The notes under the pieces: model-generated | What the model was told of the DNA's origin: nothing | The model's input: only the letters and a program-made list of their open reading frames with translations | The model's database searches: none | In this document: positions 1 through 7,011 of the stretch, one piece after another | Layout of the letters: each line of letters starts with the position of its first letter | Position numbering within the stretch: the first letter of the stretch is position 1 | IMG/VR virus record: IMGVR_UViG_3300027779_000046 | Location: 1 to 47,087 of that record | Length of the DNA: 47,087 nt | Source of the DNA: a virus | Reading direction: 5' to 3' (one strand) | Position numbers and translations under genes: made by a program

Positions 1-63
1 ATCTACAATCATTATCCAGAATATCCATGCCAAACAAGCAATAGTTTTTCCAAAGAATATCAT
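1..63 (-). CDS. Partial small membrane protein, N-terminus only
   Basis: An ATG at 63-61 overlaps the TGA of the cytochrome-like gene (ATGA, 4-base overlap), so translation is probably coupled. Only 21 codons are visible before the left edge of the window. They are strongly hydrophobic (begins MIFFGKTIACLAWIFWIMIV), with a single Lys at residue 6, which fits an uncleaved signal anchor or the first membrane helix. The function is unknown. Its place directly behind two other membrane proteins suggests a common membrane or envelope role, but that is inference from position. The terminase large subunit gp17, which follows gp16 in T4, would be expected further to the left. Confidence 0.55.
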   Translation of the reverse strand, partial: MIFFGKTIACLAWIFWIMIVD

Positions 64-530
64 TGCAACGCCCGATAAATGTATTGTAATTCTGCATCAG
101 GTATTGGAGTAGTCATGGTATAATATCGTTGATGTCCAACAGACATGAAGGATTTAACATCAGAGAAACTTGGATACTTAGTAAGTAAGTTGTGGAGTAG
201 ATAATCTGGTGCCATATGGCATGATGCACATTGGTGATCCTTCGTAAATACTCTAGTTGATTTTTTGTATCGTTCTGATTGAACTAGAATAGAATTGAGA
301 TCCTTTTCCATATATGTAACTTTTTCATCTATATCTGGTATAACCATAAAGATTAAGTATATTAGAAGGGCAATAATAACATAGATAAATGATTTACTCG
401 CAACTATTTGATCTTTTTCTGCAAGTTCCAGCTGTACGACATCTTCAATCTTTTTGTCTAGTTCTTCAATATCATGCTGTAGTATTTTTTGGTCTTTTCC
501 GTTTGCAACGGGTTTTTCTTTTTCAGCCAT
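60..530 (-). CDS. Membrane-anchored c-type cytochrome-like protein
   Basis: 156 residues. Residues 1-46 are charged and Lys-rich, residues 47-65 form one hydrophobic helix, and the rest should face the periplasm by the positive-inside rule. A haem c attachment motif CASCH lies at 101-105. The C-terminal stretch TPIPDAELQYIYRAL (141-155) resembles the last helix of small class I cytochromes, which often follows the Met ligand; Met139 is a candidate for it. The length after the anchor (about 90 residues) suits a monohaem domain. The start at 530 has GAGGT about 5 bases upstream. It follows the membrane protein gene by 7 bases and overlaps the next gene. Host haem-lyase or Ccm maturation would be needed. 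A single CxxCH could also bind metal other than haem, but motif plus topology favour haem. Confidence 0.75.
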   Translation of the reverse strand: MAEKEKPVANGKDQKILQHDIEELDKKIEDVVQLELAEKDQIVASKSFIYVIIALLIYLIFMVIPDIDEKVTYMEKDLNSILVQSERYKKSTRVFTKDHQCASCHMAPDYLLHNLLTKYPSFSDVKSFMSVGHQRYYTMTTPIPDAELQYIYRALQ

Positions 531-537
531 AATTACC

Positions 538-882
538 TCACTTCTTTCCTGCTTCGTTTAACTTTTTGGTGATTTGAACTTGAAACCATTTGAGAACAAT
601 TGGTATGCTCACATTGGAAGTCAATCCAAAAAGATAACCGATGGGATAACGGTAACTTTCATAGGCCGCGAGTTGTGGAACGTTTGTAAATACAATGGAA
701 ATCAACAAATATCCAGTTGATGACATTCCCATATTAATTACTAAATCAAGTAAAATCAACCATCCATGACCGCTATACTTATCCTTATTATCCTGTCTGT
801 AATTAAACAGAAATATCCAAAATGATGAAAATAATACTAATCCAAGCATCATCATTTCAGAAGTATTAAATAAATCAATCAT
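538..882 (-). CDS. Small three-helix membrane protein, holin candidate
   Basis: 114 residues with three predicted membrane segments at about 9-28, 41-66 and 79-97, and a basic C-terminal tail ending NEAGKK. Size and topology match class I holins, and no other holin is visible in the window. It starts 6 bases after the gp16 stop codon and is followed 7 bases later by the cytochrome-like gene, so the three are likely cotranscribed. No family-specific motif was recognised. It could equally be a partner of the cytochrome-like protein rather than a lysis protein; the holin reading rests on size, topology and charge only. Confidence 0.6.
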   Translation of the reverse strand: MIDLFNTSEMMMLGLVLFSSFWIFLFNYRQDNKDKYSGHGWLILLDLVINMGMSSTGYLLISIVFTNVPQLAAYESYRYPIGYLFGLTSNVSIPIVLKWFQVQITKKLNEAGKK

Positions 883-888
883 AAAGCA

Positions 889-1341
889 TCACTTTTCCTT
901 ATCTTTAGTTTGTTTTAAAAGTTTTTGAAGATCTGCGGTGCTTCCAACAAATAAAGCATTTGTTACATGTTGTGGAGACTTCCCCTGGCCGTCTTCATTC
1001 ATAGATTGCATTGTTTTATGCAAGCCAATAAGTTCTTTATTTGCATTAGTTAACTTATCTATTAATTGGCCTACTACTTCATATGCTCTGGGATGTTCTG
1101 TCTCCCTAGCGATCTCCATTAAACCGTCCATGGCATCAGAACCCCTTTCTATAATATTATAAAGATTCTCTCGCGAATATTGAAAATCTGTATCTGAATC
1201 ATCTTTAGCACTTTTTTGAGGTATAACTTTTGCAACCGGTAATTTTTCTACCGTTGGAGTTATTTCAAAAACTTCGTTTAATTTGTCATCTACGTTTTTT
1301 GTTGATAATGGCTTATCAATTGGTTCACGATCTTTCATCAT
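889..1341 (-). CDS. gp16: Terminase small subunit (T4 gp16 family)
   Basis: 150 residues, close to the 164 of T4 gp16. This protein recognises the DNA concatemer and stimulates the gp17 motor and nuclease during headful packaging. The diagnostic central block is at about 54-100: a YSRENLYNIIERG segment, then ETEHPRAYEVVGQLIDKL (80-97), which predicts the helical oligomerisation core. The N-terminal 50 residues are Pro/Lys-rich and probably disordered. Two adjacent Met codons begin the frame; AAAGGT just upstream spaces better to the second (1338). It lies 6 bases after gp15, in T4 order 13-14-15-16. The expected gp17 partner does not follow directly; membrane-protein genes do. Confidence 0.9.
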   Translation of the reverse strand: MMKDREPIDKPLSTKNVDDKLNEVFEITPTVEKLPVAKVIPQKSAKDDSDTDFQYSRENLYNIIERGSDAMDGLMEIARETEHPRAYEVVGQLIDKLTNANKELIGLHKTMQSMNEDGQGKSPQHVTNALFVGSTADLQKLLKQTKDKEK

Positions 1342-1347
1342 CTACCT

Positions 1348-2340
1348 TTATAAGTTTTTATTACCGAGCGCTTGTACATCTAAACTTGGAGAACGCTCGT
1401 CCAATCCTGTAACAGGATCAAATTCTATTCCTTCAGCAAAAAAGTCTCTTGTTTCAGTTACATCATAATCGGCAGAAGTGGGGTCCGCATCTCCCACTGT
1501 TTGGATTATTCGAGATTTTACTAATGATCTATTTCTATCCCCTCTTGTTGATTCTGAAAGAAATTTAGATCCATCTTCATTTATAAAATAACTTCTTTGT
1601 GCTCCAAAAACATTATCAGATTCTAATACGATATATTCTGGTTCAGATAGTGCTACCGCCGCATGAGGTATTACATGAAAATTTATAATAGACGTTCTAA
1701 TAAGTTTAGTTGATTCATTATCACTTCCGTCACCAAATCCTTTTCCTTTAATATTTGGATACAGAAATCCTTTAAGAGTAAAATCTAAAGTCCATATTAA
1801 AGCTCTTCGAGATAAAAAATCACCTTCATATGAATCTTCAACATTAACACCGCCTAAAACAATTGGTAAATCTATTTTTATACCCATTGTTGGAAGAGCA
1901 TGAATTGTAACGGTAAAATCTGGTTGAAAAAATGGTAAAATTTGTTCTATAATTTGTGTACCGTCATCAGCATTTTTTACATAAACAGCTAAAGCAAATG
2001 CAAAATCATATGGTACTGGACTTTTAACTACCCCAGTTTCTCCTTTATGTTTACTCGTCCTATTATGGAGGGGATGCAACATTCTCTCGGGACTATATGA
2101 CATTGAGGTCATATCGAAACCCATCCTCGGCAATTGCATCCCCACTTTTTTATCTAGATTTGCATCGCCGGAAATCCTTGTCAAAAATTTCTGTTTGGGT
2201 CCATAGGCTAAAGGTACTTTTATTGTCTCTGTTACATTGCCAGAACTGTTTCTTCTTTGAATATTAATGTCATTAAAAAGTGTTCCGAACACAGCTACAT
2301 ATTTTCTTACCAAGCCATGATACCAATATTGTCCTATCAT
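1348..2340 (-). CDS. gp15: Tail sheath stabiliser and completion protein gp15
   Basis: 330 residues; T4 gp15 has 272. In T4 a gp15 hexamer caps the tail tube and last sheath ring and forms the joint with the neck. Recognised by the N-terminal block MIGQYWYHGLVRKYVAVFG, a following strand on interaction with the tube end (PLAYGPKQKFL), and the segment RRALIWTLDFTLKGFLYP near residues 195-212. The extra length is in the C-terminal 90 residues, which continue past the family core. Start and gp14 stop overlap as TAATG at 2340. The order gp16-gp15-gp14-gp13 matches T4, which supports the assignment. Confidence 0.92.
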   Translation of the reverse strand: MIGQYWYHGLVRKYVAVFGTLFNDINIQRRNSSGNVTETIKVPLAYGPKQKFLTRISGDANLDKKVGMQLPRMGFDMTSMSYSPERMLHPLHNRTSKHKGETGVVKSPVPYDFAFALAVYVKNADDGTQIIEQILPFFQPDFTVTIHALPTMGIKIDLPIVLGGVNVEDSYEGDFLSRRALIWTLDFTLKGFLYPNIKGKGFGDGSDNESTKLIRTSIINFHVIPHAAVALSEPEYIVLESDNVFGAQRSYFINEDGSKFLSESTRGDRNRSLVKSRIIQTVGDADPTSADYDVTETRDFFAEGIEFDPVTGLDERSPSLDVQALGNKNL

Positions 2341-3182
2341 TAAAATGATCCTTCACTAAATGGATTTCCTTCGGTAAAATCAATAATTCCATTCGCTGTT
2401 GTTTGAATTACTTCGTTCTTTGCTTGATCATTAGTTTGAGCAAATTCTTTTATTAGACTGCTCATTGTCGCTGTTACACCAGATGTTTGACCCGTTATAG
2501 TTTCACCGTTTGTAAATGATCCTACTATGTTTGTAACCTTTATAATATAATTATCATCTTGTATTGATAATTTTAATACTTTAGCTGTCGCACCTGATTG
2601 AGCTCCAATTATAAATTCCTCCGAAGTAAATGTTCCCGAAGCGGAAGTATAAAAATAATCTACTGAATATGCGTTTTCAACTTCCACAGCATCTATTGCT
2701 TCGATACCTGTATCAATATCTTCACTACTATATTCAAAGAATTCACAAGATAAATCATAAACGGGTAATTTACCTAGTTGATAAAAAATTGCCTGATGTT
2801 CAACAAATTGTATTTCAAACAGTTTCTGGGCCAAACCAAACCAAATTAAATCACCTTCAAGAGGTCTTGCTGTAAGGCCCAATCCTTTCCAGGTACGCTG
2901 TGCAATAGAAAAGGTAATTTGTTCTCTAATTTCTAATCCAAATCTACCAACAAAAGCTCCTTCACCCTCAAAACCATCAGTAGTTTTAATATACATTTCT
3001 ATTGGATATGCTGATTCAAAAGATGATGTAGGATCTTCTCCAAAAATATTATCTACATTATTTTGAGTTCTTGGTAGATAAGTATTCTCATGTCCAAAAG
3101 CTTGTATAGATTCAACTACTAAATCTTCTAGAAGATTTTGTTCATTCGGATTATATTTTTGGAAATAATTACTTACTGGCAT
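2340..3182 (-). CDS. gp14: Neck protein gp14 with an inserted SGA-type module
   Basis: 280 residues (T4 gp14: 256). Together with gp13 it forms the neck that closes the packaged head and attaches the tail. The N-terminal 165 residues match the family: NYFQKYNPNEQNLLEDLVVE, FGEDPTSSFESAYPIEMY and a Trp/Phe-rich central part ending with CEFFEYSSEDIDTG. Residues about 180-240 are different: they hold two copies of a GE-x-I-x-G-x-x-SGA-x-A-x-V pattern (IIGAQSGATAKV and ETITGQTSGVTATM) that also occurs in the gp8, gp7-position and DUF4815 proteins of this window. The family C-terminus (VIDFTEGNPFSEGSF type) follows. Overlaps the 67-residue gene upstream by 14 bases. Confidence 0.9.
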   Translation of the reverse strand: MPVSNYFQKYNPNEQNLLEDLVVESIQAFGHENTYLPRTQNNVDNIFGEDPTSSFESAYPIEMYIKTTDGFEGEGAFVGRFGLEIREQITFSIAQRTWKGLGLTARPLEGDLIWFGLAQKLFEIQFVEHQAIFYQLGKLPVYDLSCEFFEYSSEDIDTGIEAIDAVEVENAYSVDYFYTSASGTFTSEEFIIGAQSGATAKVLKLSIQDDNYIIKVTNIVGSFTNGETITGQTSGVTATMSSLIKEFAQTNDQAKNEVIQTTANGIIDFTEGNPFSEGSF

Positions 3183-3372
3183 CGTCAGCCTTTTCGTCCG
3201 TCACTCTAACTCTTAGAATCGATTTTCCATTAATGGTAATATCACCCTTTTCATTTTTACCAATTTCTTTTACTTCTATTCTTCTATTTTTAAATTTACC
3301 ACCAAGAACAATATCTCCAACCTCTATAGGTAATTTAATTTCTTCTTCTATAAATTCTCGAAATGACTTCAT
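3169..3372 (-). CDS. Small conserved protein between gp13 and gp14
   Basis: 67 residues. The sequence has a helical start (MKSFREFIEEEIKL) and a compact beta-rich core, VGDIVLGGKFKNRRIEVKEI then GDITINGKSILRVRV, resembling a small SH3/KOW-like barrel. Similar small proteins are familiar from marine T4-like phage contigs, but I do not know a function. Its start codon is 1 base past the gp13 stop and AGGATG precedes it; it overlaps the gp14 start by 14 bases, so it is translated with the neck genes. A virion-assembly or head-associated role is plausible only from position. Confidence 0.75.
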   Translation of the reverse strand: MKSFREFIEEEIKLPIEVGDIVLGGKFKNRRIEVKEIGKNEKGDITINGKSILRVRVTDEKADDASK

Positions 3373-3373
3373 A

Positions 3374-4117
3374 TCATCCTGTCATAAAGTCATCAGGCAA
3401 TTGATATTTTGTAAAGATTTCATCATCCAACATTTGCAATTCTGTTGTTGCATCATCAAAAATTTGCCTGCCATTTAAAGTAGTGCCGCCGGGTAATTGT
3501 AAGCCTTCGAATTTTAATAAATTAGATCCCCATTGTCTTTTAAATAAAGATGTTGTGTATTTTTTTAGCCATAAGTCATTATAAGCATCTGTATTGGATT
3601 CTGGATCTAATCTTCTATAAGTTTCAAACATCAAAAATTTTCCAACCTTTAATTCTCTCTCCCATTCAATATCGAGAAATAATTTATTTGTATGTCTATT
3701 AAATCTAAATGAAGGAGCTTGGTTAAAAAGATTTTCTATTAAATCCAAATGCTGCATTGCTATAGTATATCCTGAAAGCTGCTGCTTACTTAAATCAAAC
3801 ATATCATTTAGTCTTAATTGGTATCTTACATCGAACATACCAATACTTCCAGTTGTTGAATCTATAGGAAATACTTTAATAATGCTAATAGTTTCATCTC
3901 CAACAGTAAGATACTTATTAGTAATATCTTCTTCAGTAATTACGTGTTTTAAATATATTTTTTCGGAACCATCATAATGATAATCATTATAGAGTTGAAT
4001 AGATTCATCAATTCTATCTTCTAATTGATCATCGTCTACGTTGATTTCAATGACCGGATGGCCTAAGGTTCTAAGACAATATTCTTTAAGTTGTTGCCGT
4101 GTTTGGGGTTTTGCCAT
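3374..4117 (-). CDS. gp13: Neck protein gp13
   Basis: 247 residues (T4 gp13: 309). It forms the ring that binds the portal after packaging and works with gp14. The N-terminal motif RQQLKEYCLRTLGHPVIEIN, followed by DDQLEDRIDESIQLYNDYHY, is the clear family signature; the C-terminal half has FETYRRLDPESNTDAYND and LWLKKYTTSLFKRQWGSNL, a helix pair also typical of the family. A GATAAATA late-promoter-like element lies 37 bases upstream (4155-4162). This is the first gene of the neck block in transcription order after the oxygenase genes. Confidence 0.92.
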   Translation of the reverse strand: MAKPQTRQQLKEYCLRTLGHPVIEINVDDDQLEDRIDESIQLYNDYHYDGSEKIYLKHVITEEDITNKYLTVGDETISIIKVFPIDSTTGSIGMFDVRYQLRLNDMFDLSKQQLSGYTIAMQHLDLIENLFNQAPSFRFNRHTNKLFLDIEWERELKVGKFLMFETYRRLDPESNTDAYNDLWLKKYTTSLFKRQWGSNLLKFEGLQLPGGTTLNGRQIFDDATTELQMLDDEIFTKYQLPDDFMTG

Positions 4118-4154
4118 AATGAGATTCCTACATATAGATTGCTTTTATATAATG

Positions 4155-4162
4155 TATTTATC
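4155..4162 (-). promoter_or_regulatory. Late promoter element GATAAATA before gp13
   Basis: On the minus strand this octamer reads GATAAATA, one base from the T4 late-promoter consensus TATAAATA. It overlaps the end of the oxygenase gene and ends 37 bases before the gp13 ATG. The same variant occurs at 7004-7011 and 38337-38344. Confidence 0.5.
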
Positions 4163-4763
4163 TCCATACAGGTCCTGACACCCAGGACACTAGCGAATAT
4201 CTAGTACCTTTAGTAATTGGGGTAACTTGGTGTTGTGTGAAGCTGGGAAATATTAATGCGTCTCCAAACTCTAAACGCATTGTTCGAGGGTCCTTTTGAT
4301 TATTTAGAAGTAATTGTAAATCTCCTCCTTTATAAGATCCCGCATTTAGTGATATAGTTATACTTAATTTTCTTACATTTTGATGTTTTTTATAGGTTGA
4401 TGTAAAATCATCATCGGCATGCCACGAATAAAAATCTCCTTTTTGATATTTTGTATATTGGACATTAATGGATGAATAATCTAAATCAAATCGATATTTT
4501 TTATTTTCTTCTATATAAATTTCTTTTAATTTATAAATTATTACTTTTTGAAAATCTGTTAAATCTGTTTTCCAAATATCCCATAAAAAAACTTCAGATT
4601 TTCTAGCTTCGGAGTTATTATTTACAGTTTCTCCGGGTTTTGTTCTATCATCTAATTTATTAATAATATCTTCAGCATTTATTTTAAACCATTTTGAAGG
4701 AATTCTAATATATGACGGAGATCTAACAATTGGATAATTAGAATGGTTGGGAGTTTTTGACAC
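4158..4763 (-). CDS. 2-oxoglutarate/Fe(II) oxygenase
   Basis: 201 residues with the complete double-stranded beta-helix catalytic set. Fe ligands are H115 and D117 (SWHADDDF, HxD) and H178 (FTQHQV), and R188 (KGTRYSLVSWV) is positioned to bind the 2-oxoglutarate carboxylate. The C-terminal half resembles prolyl-4-hydroxylase-like/PKHD enzymes common in marine T4-like phages. The substrate is unknown; hydroxylation of a protein or of a modified nucleotide are both possible. It sits in the neck-gene operon next to a second oxygenase-fold protein and a glycosyltransferase. The start at 4763 overlaps the preceding gene by 26 bases. Confidence 0.88.
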   Translation of the reverse strand: MSKTPNHSNYPIVRSPSYIRIPSKWFKINAEDIINKLDDRTKPGETVNNNSEARKSEVFLWDIWKTDLTDFQKVIIYKLKEIYIEENKKYRFDLDYSSINVQYTKYQKGDFYSWHADDDFTSTYKKHQNVRKLSITISLNAGSYKGGDLQLLLNNQKDPRTMRLEFGDALIFPSFTQHQVTPITKGTRYSLVSWVSGPVWR

Positions 4764-5550
4764 CGGTAGGCCCTATTGCGATATTATCTTTAATTTCTGG
4801 TCTGACTTTCATTGTTGTAATTTCTTCTTTATTTTTTTTCCACCACTCAGAACTATTTTGAGAATCATCTTCGCTTATAAAACATCCATCGCTCCAAGAA
4901 TGAAGATTAAAATCTTCCTCTAAAAGCATATCAGACATTGGATTACTATGAATTACAAACGCAAGAGTACATCGGAGATCTTCAGTTCCTGCAGTATGCC
5001 AAGTATATCCGGTATGATTTATTACTTTATGACCGAACCAATCAAATGATTTTACATTCCAACCAACTTGATCTGATATATCATAATTTAATGACGCTTT
5101 TCCTGGAACATCTCTTTTATATCTAAAAATTCCCTTACCTGTTTTGGACCAAGTAAATATTAAATTTCTTCCGGGAACATCAGCATTGTGATGCCATGCC
5201 AAAAAACCTCCTGGGGGATATATAGAACTTAAAGCCTGTTTCCGTGCCCCTATTCTTTTACCTAAATCTGCACATAATTTAACAACTTCTATATGTCTAT
5301 TTCTTGTTTCTAAATCTAATAATAAATCATATATTTTTTGATGCCATGGTGGTCCAGGTCTAATTGACTTTTTATATTCTATTAAATAATCTTCACAAAT
5401 AGCCTCTTTCCAACTAGGTTTATTTTCTCTTCTATGTTCTATCCTTATTTTATTTTCATCTAAATTGTCAAGATACTCTCCTAATTTTTGAAGAATACTT
5501 AATATTTCATCATCATTACAATATTTTGAAATGTGTTCTATATGATTCAT
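4738..5550 (-). CDS. Oxygenase-fold protein with atypical metal site
   Basis: 270 residues. The part from about 105 to 202 looks like a double-stranded beta-helix oxygenase: PPGGFLAWHHNADVPGRNL (112-130) stands where the first metal motif is expected, and GYTWHTAGTEDLRCTLAF (181-198) supplies the distal His (H185) and Arg (R193). The usual HxD is not present: the sequence is H120-H121-N122-A123-D124, giving HxN or HxxD. Related proteins in marine phages, as I recall them, also show an HxN-type motif, so this may be a family trait and not damage. Residues 1-100 are a charged helical region without recognisable domain. It overlaps the glycosyltransferase stop by ATGA and the next oxygenase by 26 bases. 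Enzymatic activity is uncertain. Confidence 0.65.
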   Translation of the reverse strand: MNHIEHISKYCNDDEILSILQKLGEYLDNLDENKIRIEHRRENKPSWKEAICEDYLIEYKKSIRPGPPWHQKIYDLLLDLETRNRHIEVVKLCADLGKRIGARKQALSSIYPPGGFLAWHHNADVPGRNLIFTWSKTGKGIFRYKRDVPGKASLNYDISDQVGWNVKSFDWFGHKVINHTGYTWHTAGTEDLRCTLAFVIHSNPMSDMLLEEDFNLHSWSDGCFISEDDSQNSSEWWKKNKEEITTMKVRPEIKDNIAIGPTGVKNSQPF

Positions 5551-6404
5551 ATTCTTCCGTTTAGATATTGACTTTTAAATAGTAAGCAAGAATAATCATG
5601 GAATACTATTTCATCTCTACCTACACCTTCTTTTTCTGGATCATACCCAATTATCCAATTCCATTTCGCATCTTCACCAGTATTCCAATCATCTGTTTCG
5701 GGAGTACATGGAGGATCTCCTCCAAATACCCAATGCCATTTTATATCTGGACGATACCATGGATCATCCTGTCTTATAACTCCCAGCATTAGATGTAAAG
5801 GGAACTGGTCCCATCCTCGGGTTTCCCAATAAGGATATTTACCATCCCATCTTGAATCCCAATCATGTTGCCTTTTCCATGACCAATTTTCCCACCATTG
5901 TTGCATAAAAGAAATCATCCTTTCGGACTTTCTATATAAACACATTCCGCCATGAGGAACTTTTAAATTTTTCTTATCCCACCATGTTTGTGCAGCAGCA
6001 TATGTTCTGATTTTAGTCCACGCCATATCATATCCATCCCTTATTCCATTAAATACTTCTGCAGCCTTAGGATTAATACATACCATATCAGAATCAAGAT
6101 AGCATGTTAGATCAAAGGGAGAATGTTGTAGGGCTAATAATTTGGCTCTATTGGAGGGAGGCATGCCTCCGTGAACCTCATCGAATATATGATTGCCTGG
6201 ATCTGATATCCATTTATTTTCGGTATATAAAACTACGGGGTGGTTTGGAGCAAATTCTTTTAAACTATCTGCTAATTGTTGCGCGGCGGTGAGGTATGGT
6301 TTAAAATTGGTTGCACATAATAAAAATCCTTCATCACTTCTCATCCCCAATTTCCTTATCTGCTGAATTTTCAATTGTTGTTGTATTAGACGAAGGTTCT
6401 TCAT
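5547..6404 (-). CDS. Glycosyltransferase, GT-A fold
   Basis: 285 residues from the first Met, or 265 from the Met at 6344. The core matches GT-A glycosyltransferases: a first beta strand GFLLCATNFKPY, a nucleotide-sugar part VVLYTENKW, and the metal-binding DxD as DSD at 104-106 (CYLDSDMVCI). The acceptor half is rich in Trp (QQWWENWSW, WHWVFGGDPP) and ends in a HDYSCLLFKS segment, where the His could be a late metal ligand. It probably glycosylates a virion protein, modified DNA base or host surface; nothing in the sequence decides. The first start overlaps the upstream gene by 71 bases and the second by 11; both have good ribosome sites (GGAAGGA and AAGGAA). The downstream start fits the fold better. 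Confidence 0.8.
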   Translation of the reverse strand: MKNLRLIQQQLKIQQIRKLGMRSDEGFLLCATNFKPYLTAAQQLADSLKEFAPNHPVVLYTENKWISDPGNHIFDEVHGGMPPSNRAKLLALQHSPFDLTCYLDSDMVCINPKAAEVFNGIRDGYDMAWTKIRTYAAAQTWWDKKNLKVPHGGMCLYRKSERMISFMQQWWENWSWKRQHDWDSRWDGKYPYWETRGWDQFPLHLMLGVIRQDDPWYRPDIKWHWVFGGDPPCTPETDDWNTGEDAKWNWIIGYDPEKEGVGRDEIVFHDYSCLLFKSQYLNGRI

Positions 6405-6972
6405 CTAAAAGTCCTTCCGGACGTAGAGTTATTCTAATTATAGATAAAGTTATAAGAGATGCAACGAGCGCGGAAATTTCTGTTAATGATTTAGATTTTC
6501 TAATTCGAGATCTTAATTCTCTGTTTTCACTATCCCTAACTTCTGGAATTTCAAAAGCTTCTAATTTTGCTCGAAATAAAGTTTCTAACTCATCTGCAGC
6601 GTTCCTTCTTTCAGTTTTCTGTTTTTCTACTTTTGCTACCTGTTCTTTTGGAACCCTAAAACCCCTACCCTTATTTTGTATTTCGCGTTGAAGTCTGCTG
6701 GCTTCAGAAAATTGATCAACTTGTTCCGGGGTAAATTTAATAAAAAAATCTTTCCATTTGCGGGAATCTTTTAGCGCTTGTCCGGAATATCTAGATTTAT
6801 CTTCTCTTTCGTAAAGGATAGAAAGTTCTTTTTTCTCTGGCGAGCGCCAAAGTGCTTCGATCATTGTATCGTGTGTCCACTCTACTTTTTCTACGACAGA
6901 TTCTACTGGCAGAGACGCGACATCTTCTATCGGCGCCGTATTGGCTTTTAAGACTTTAATTTCTTTCGCCAT
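6334..6972 (-). CDS. Unknown, mostly helical protein
   Basis: 212 residues, not recognised. Residues 1-30 form a Lys/Glu/Val-rich tail. About 32-75 is a charged block (WTHDTMIEALWRSPEKKELS). About 75-155 is a long charged helical or coiled-coil region (SEASRLQREIQNKGRGFRV, KQKTERRNAADELETLFRAK). Residues 165-180 (SLTEISALVASLITLSIIRI) are hydrophobic enough for one membrane helix, and the acidic tail is disordered. A GATAAATA element 31 bases upstream suggests late expression with the neck genes. Position between the fibre genes and a glycosyltransferase gives no firm role. Confidence 0.7.
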   Translation of the reverse strand: MAKEIKVLKANTAPIEDVASLPVESVVEKVEWTHDTMIEALWRSPEKKELSILYEREDKSRYSGQALKDSRKWKDFFIKFTPEQVDQFSEASRLQREIQNKGRGFRVPKEQVAKVEKQKTERRNAADELETLFRAKLEAFEIPEVRDSENRELRSRIRKSKSLTEISALVASLITLSIIRITLRPEGLLDEEPSSNTTTIENSADKEIGDEK

Positions 6973-7003
6973 TTTTTCCTTTCATAATATTGTATTATAT
7001 ATA

Positions 7004-7011
7004 TATTTATC
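7004..7011 (-). promoter_or_regulatory. Late promoter element GATAAATA
   Basis: Reads GATAAATA on the minus strand, overlapping the stop codon of the first repeat-fibre gene and followed by an AT-alternating stretch. It lies 31 bases before the ATG of the 212-residue gene at 6972, whose ribosome site is AAAGGA. Confidence 0.5.

Noticed and set aside
538-882. Firm assignment as holin
   Set aside because: Only topology, size and charge support it; no lysis gene neighbour such as an endolysin is visible.
6345-6404. The N-terminal 20 residues of the glycosyltransferase as certain part of the protein
   Set aside because: They overlap the end of the upstream gene and lie outside the fold; the Met at 6344 has a good ribosome site too. 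Left open, not asserted.
6311-6691. 126-codon plus-strand frame
   Set aside because: Antisense to the 212-residue protein gene, which fits the operon spacing and has a promoter and ribosome site.
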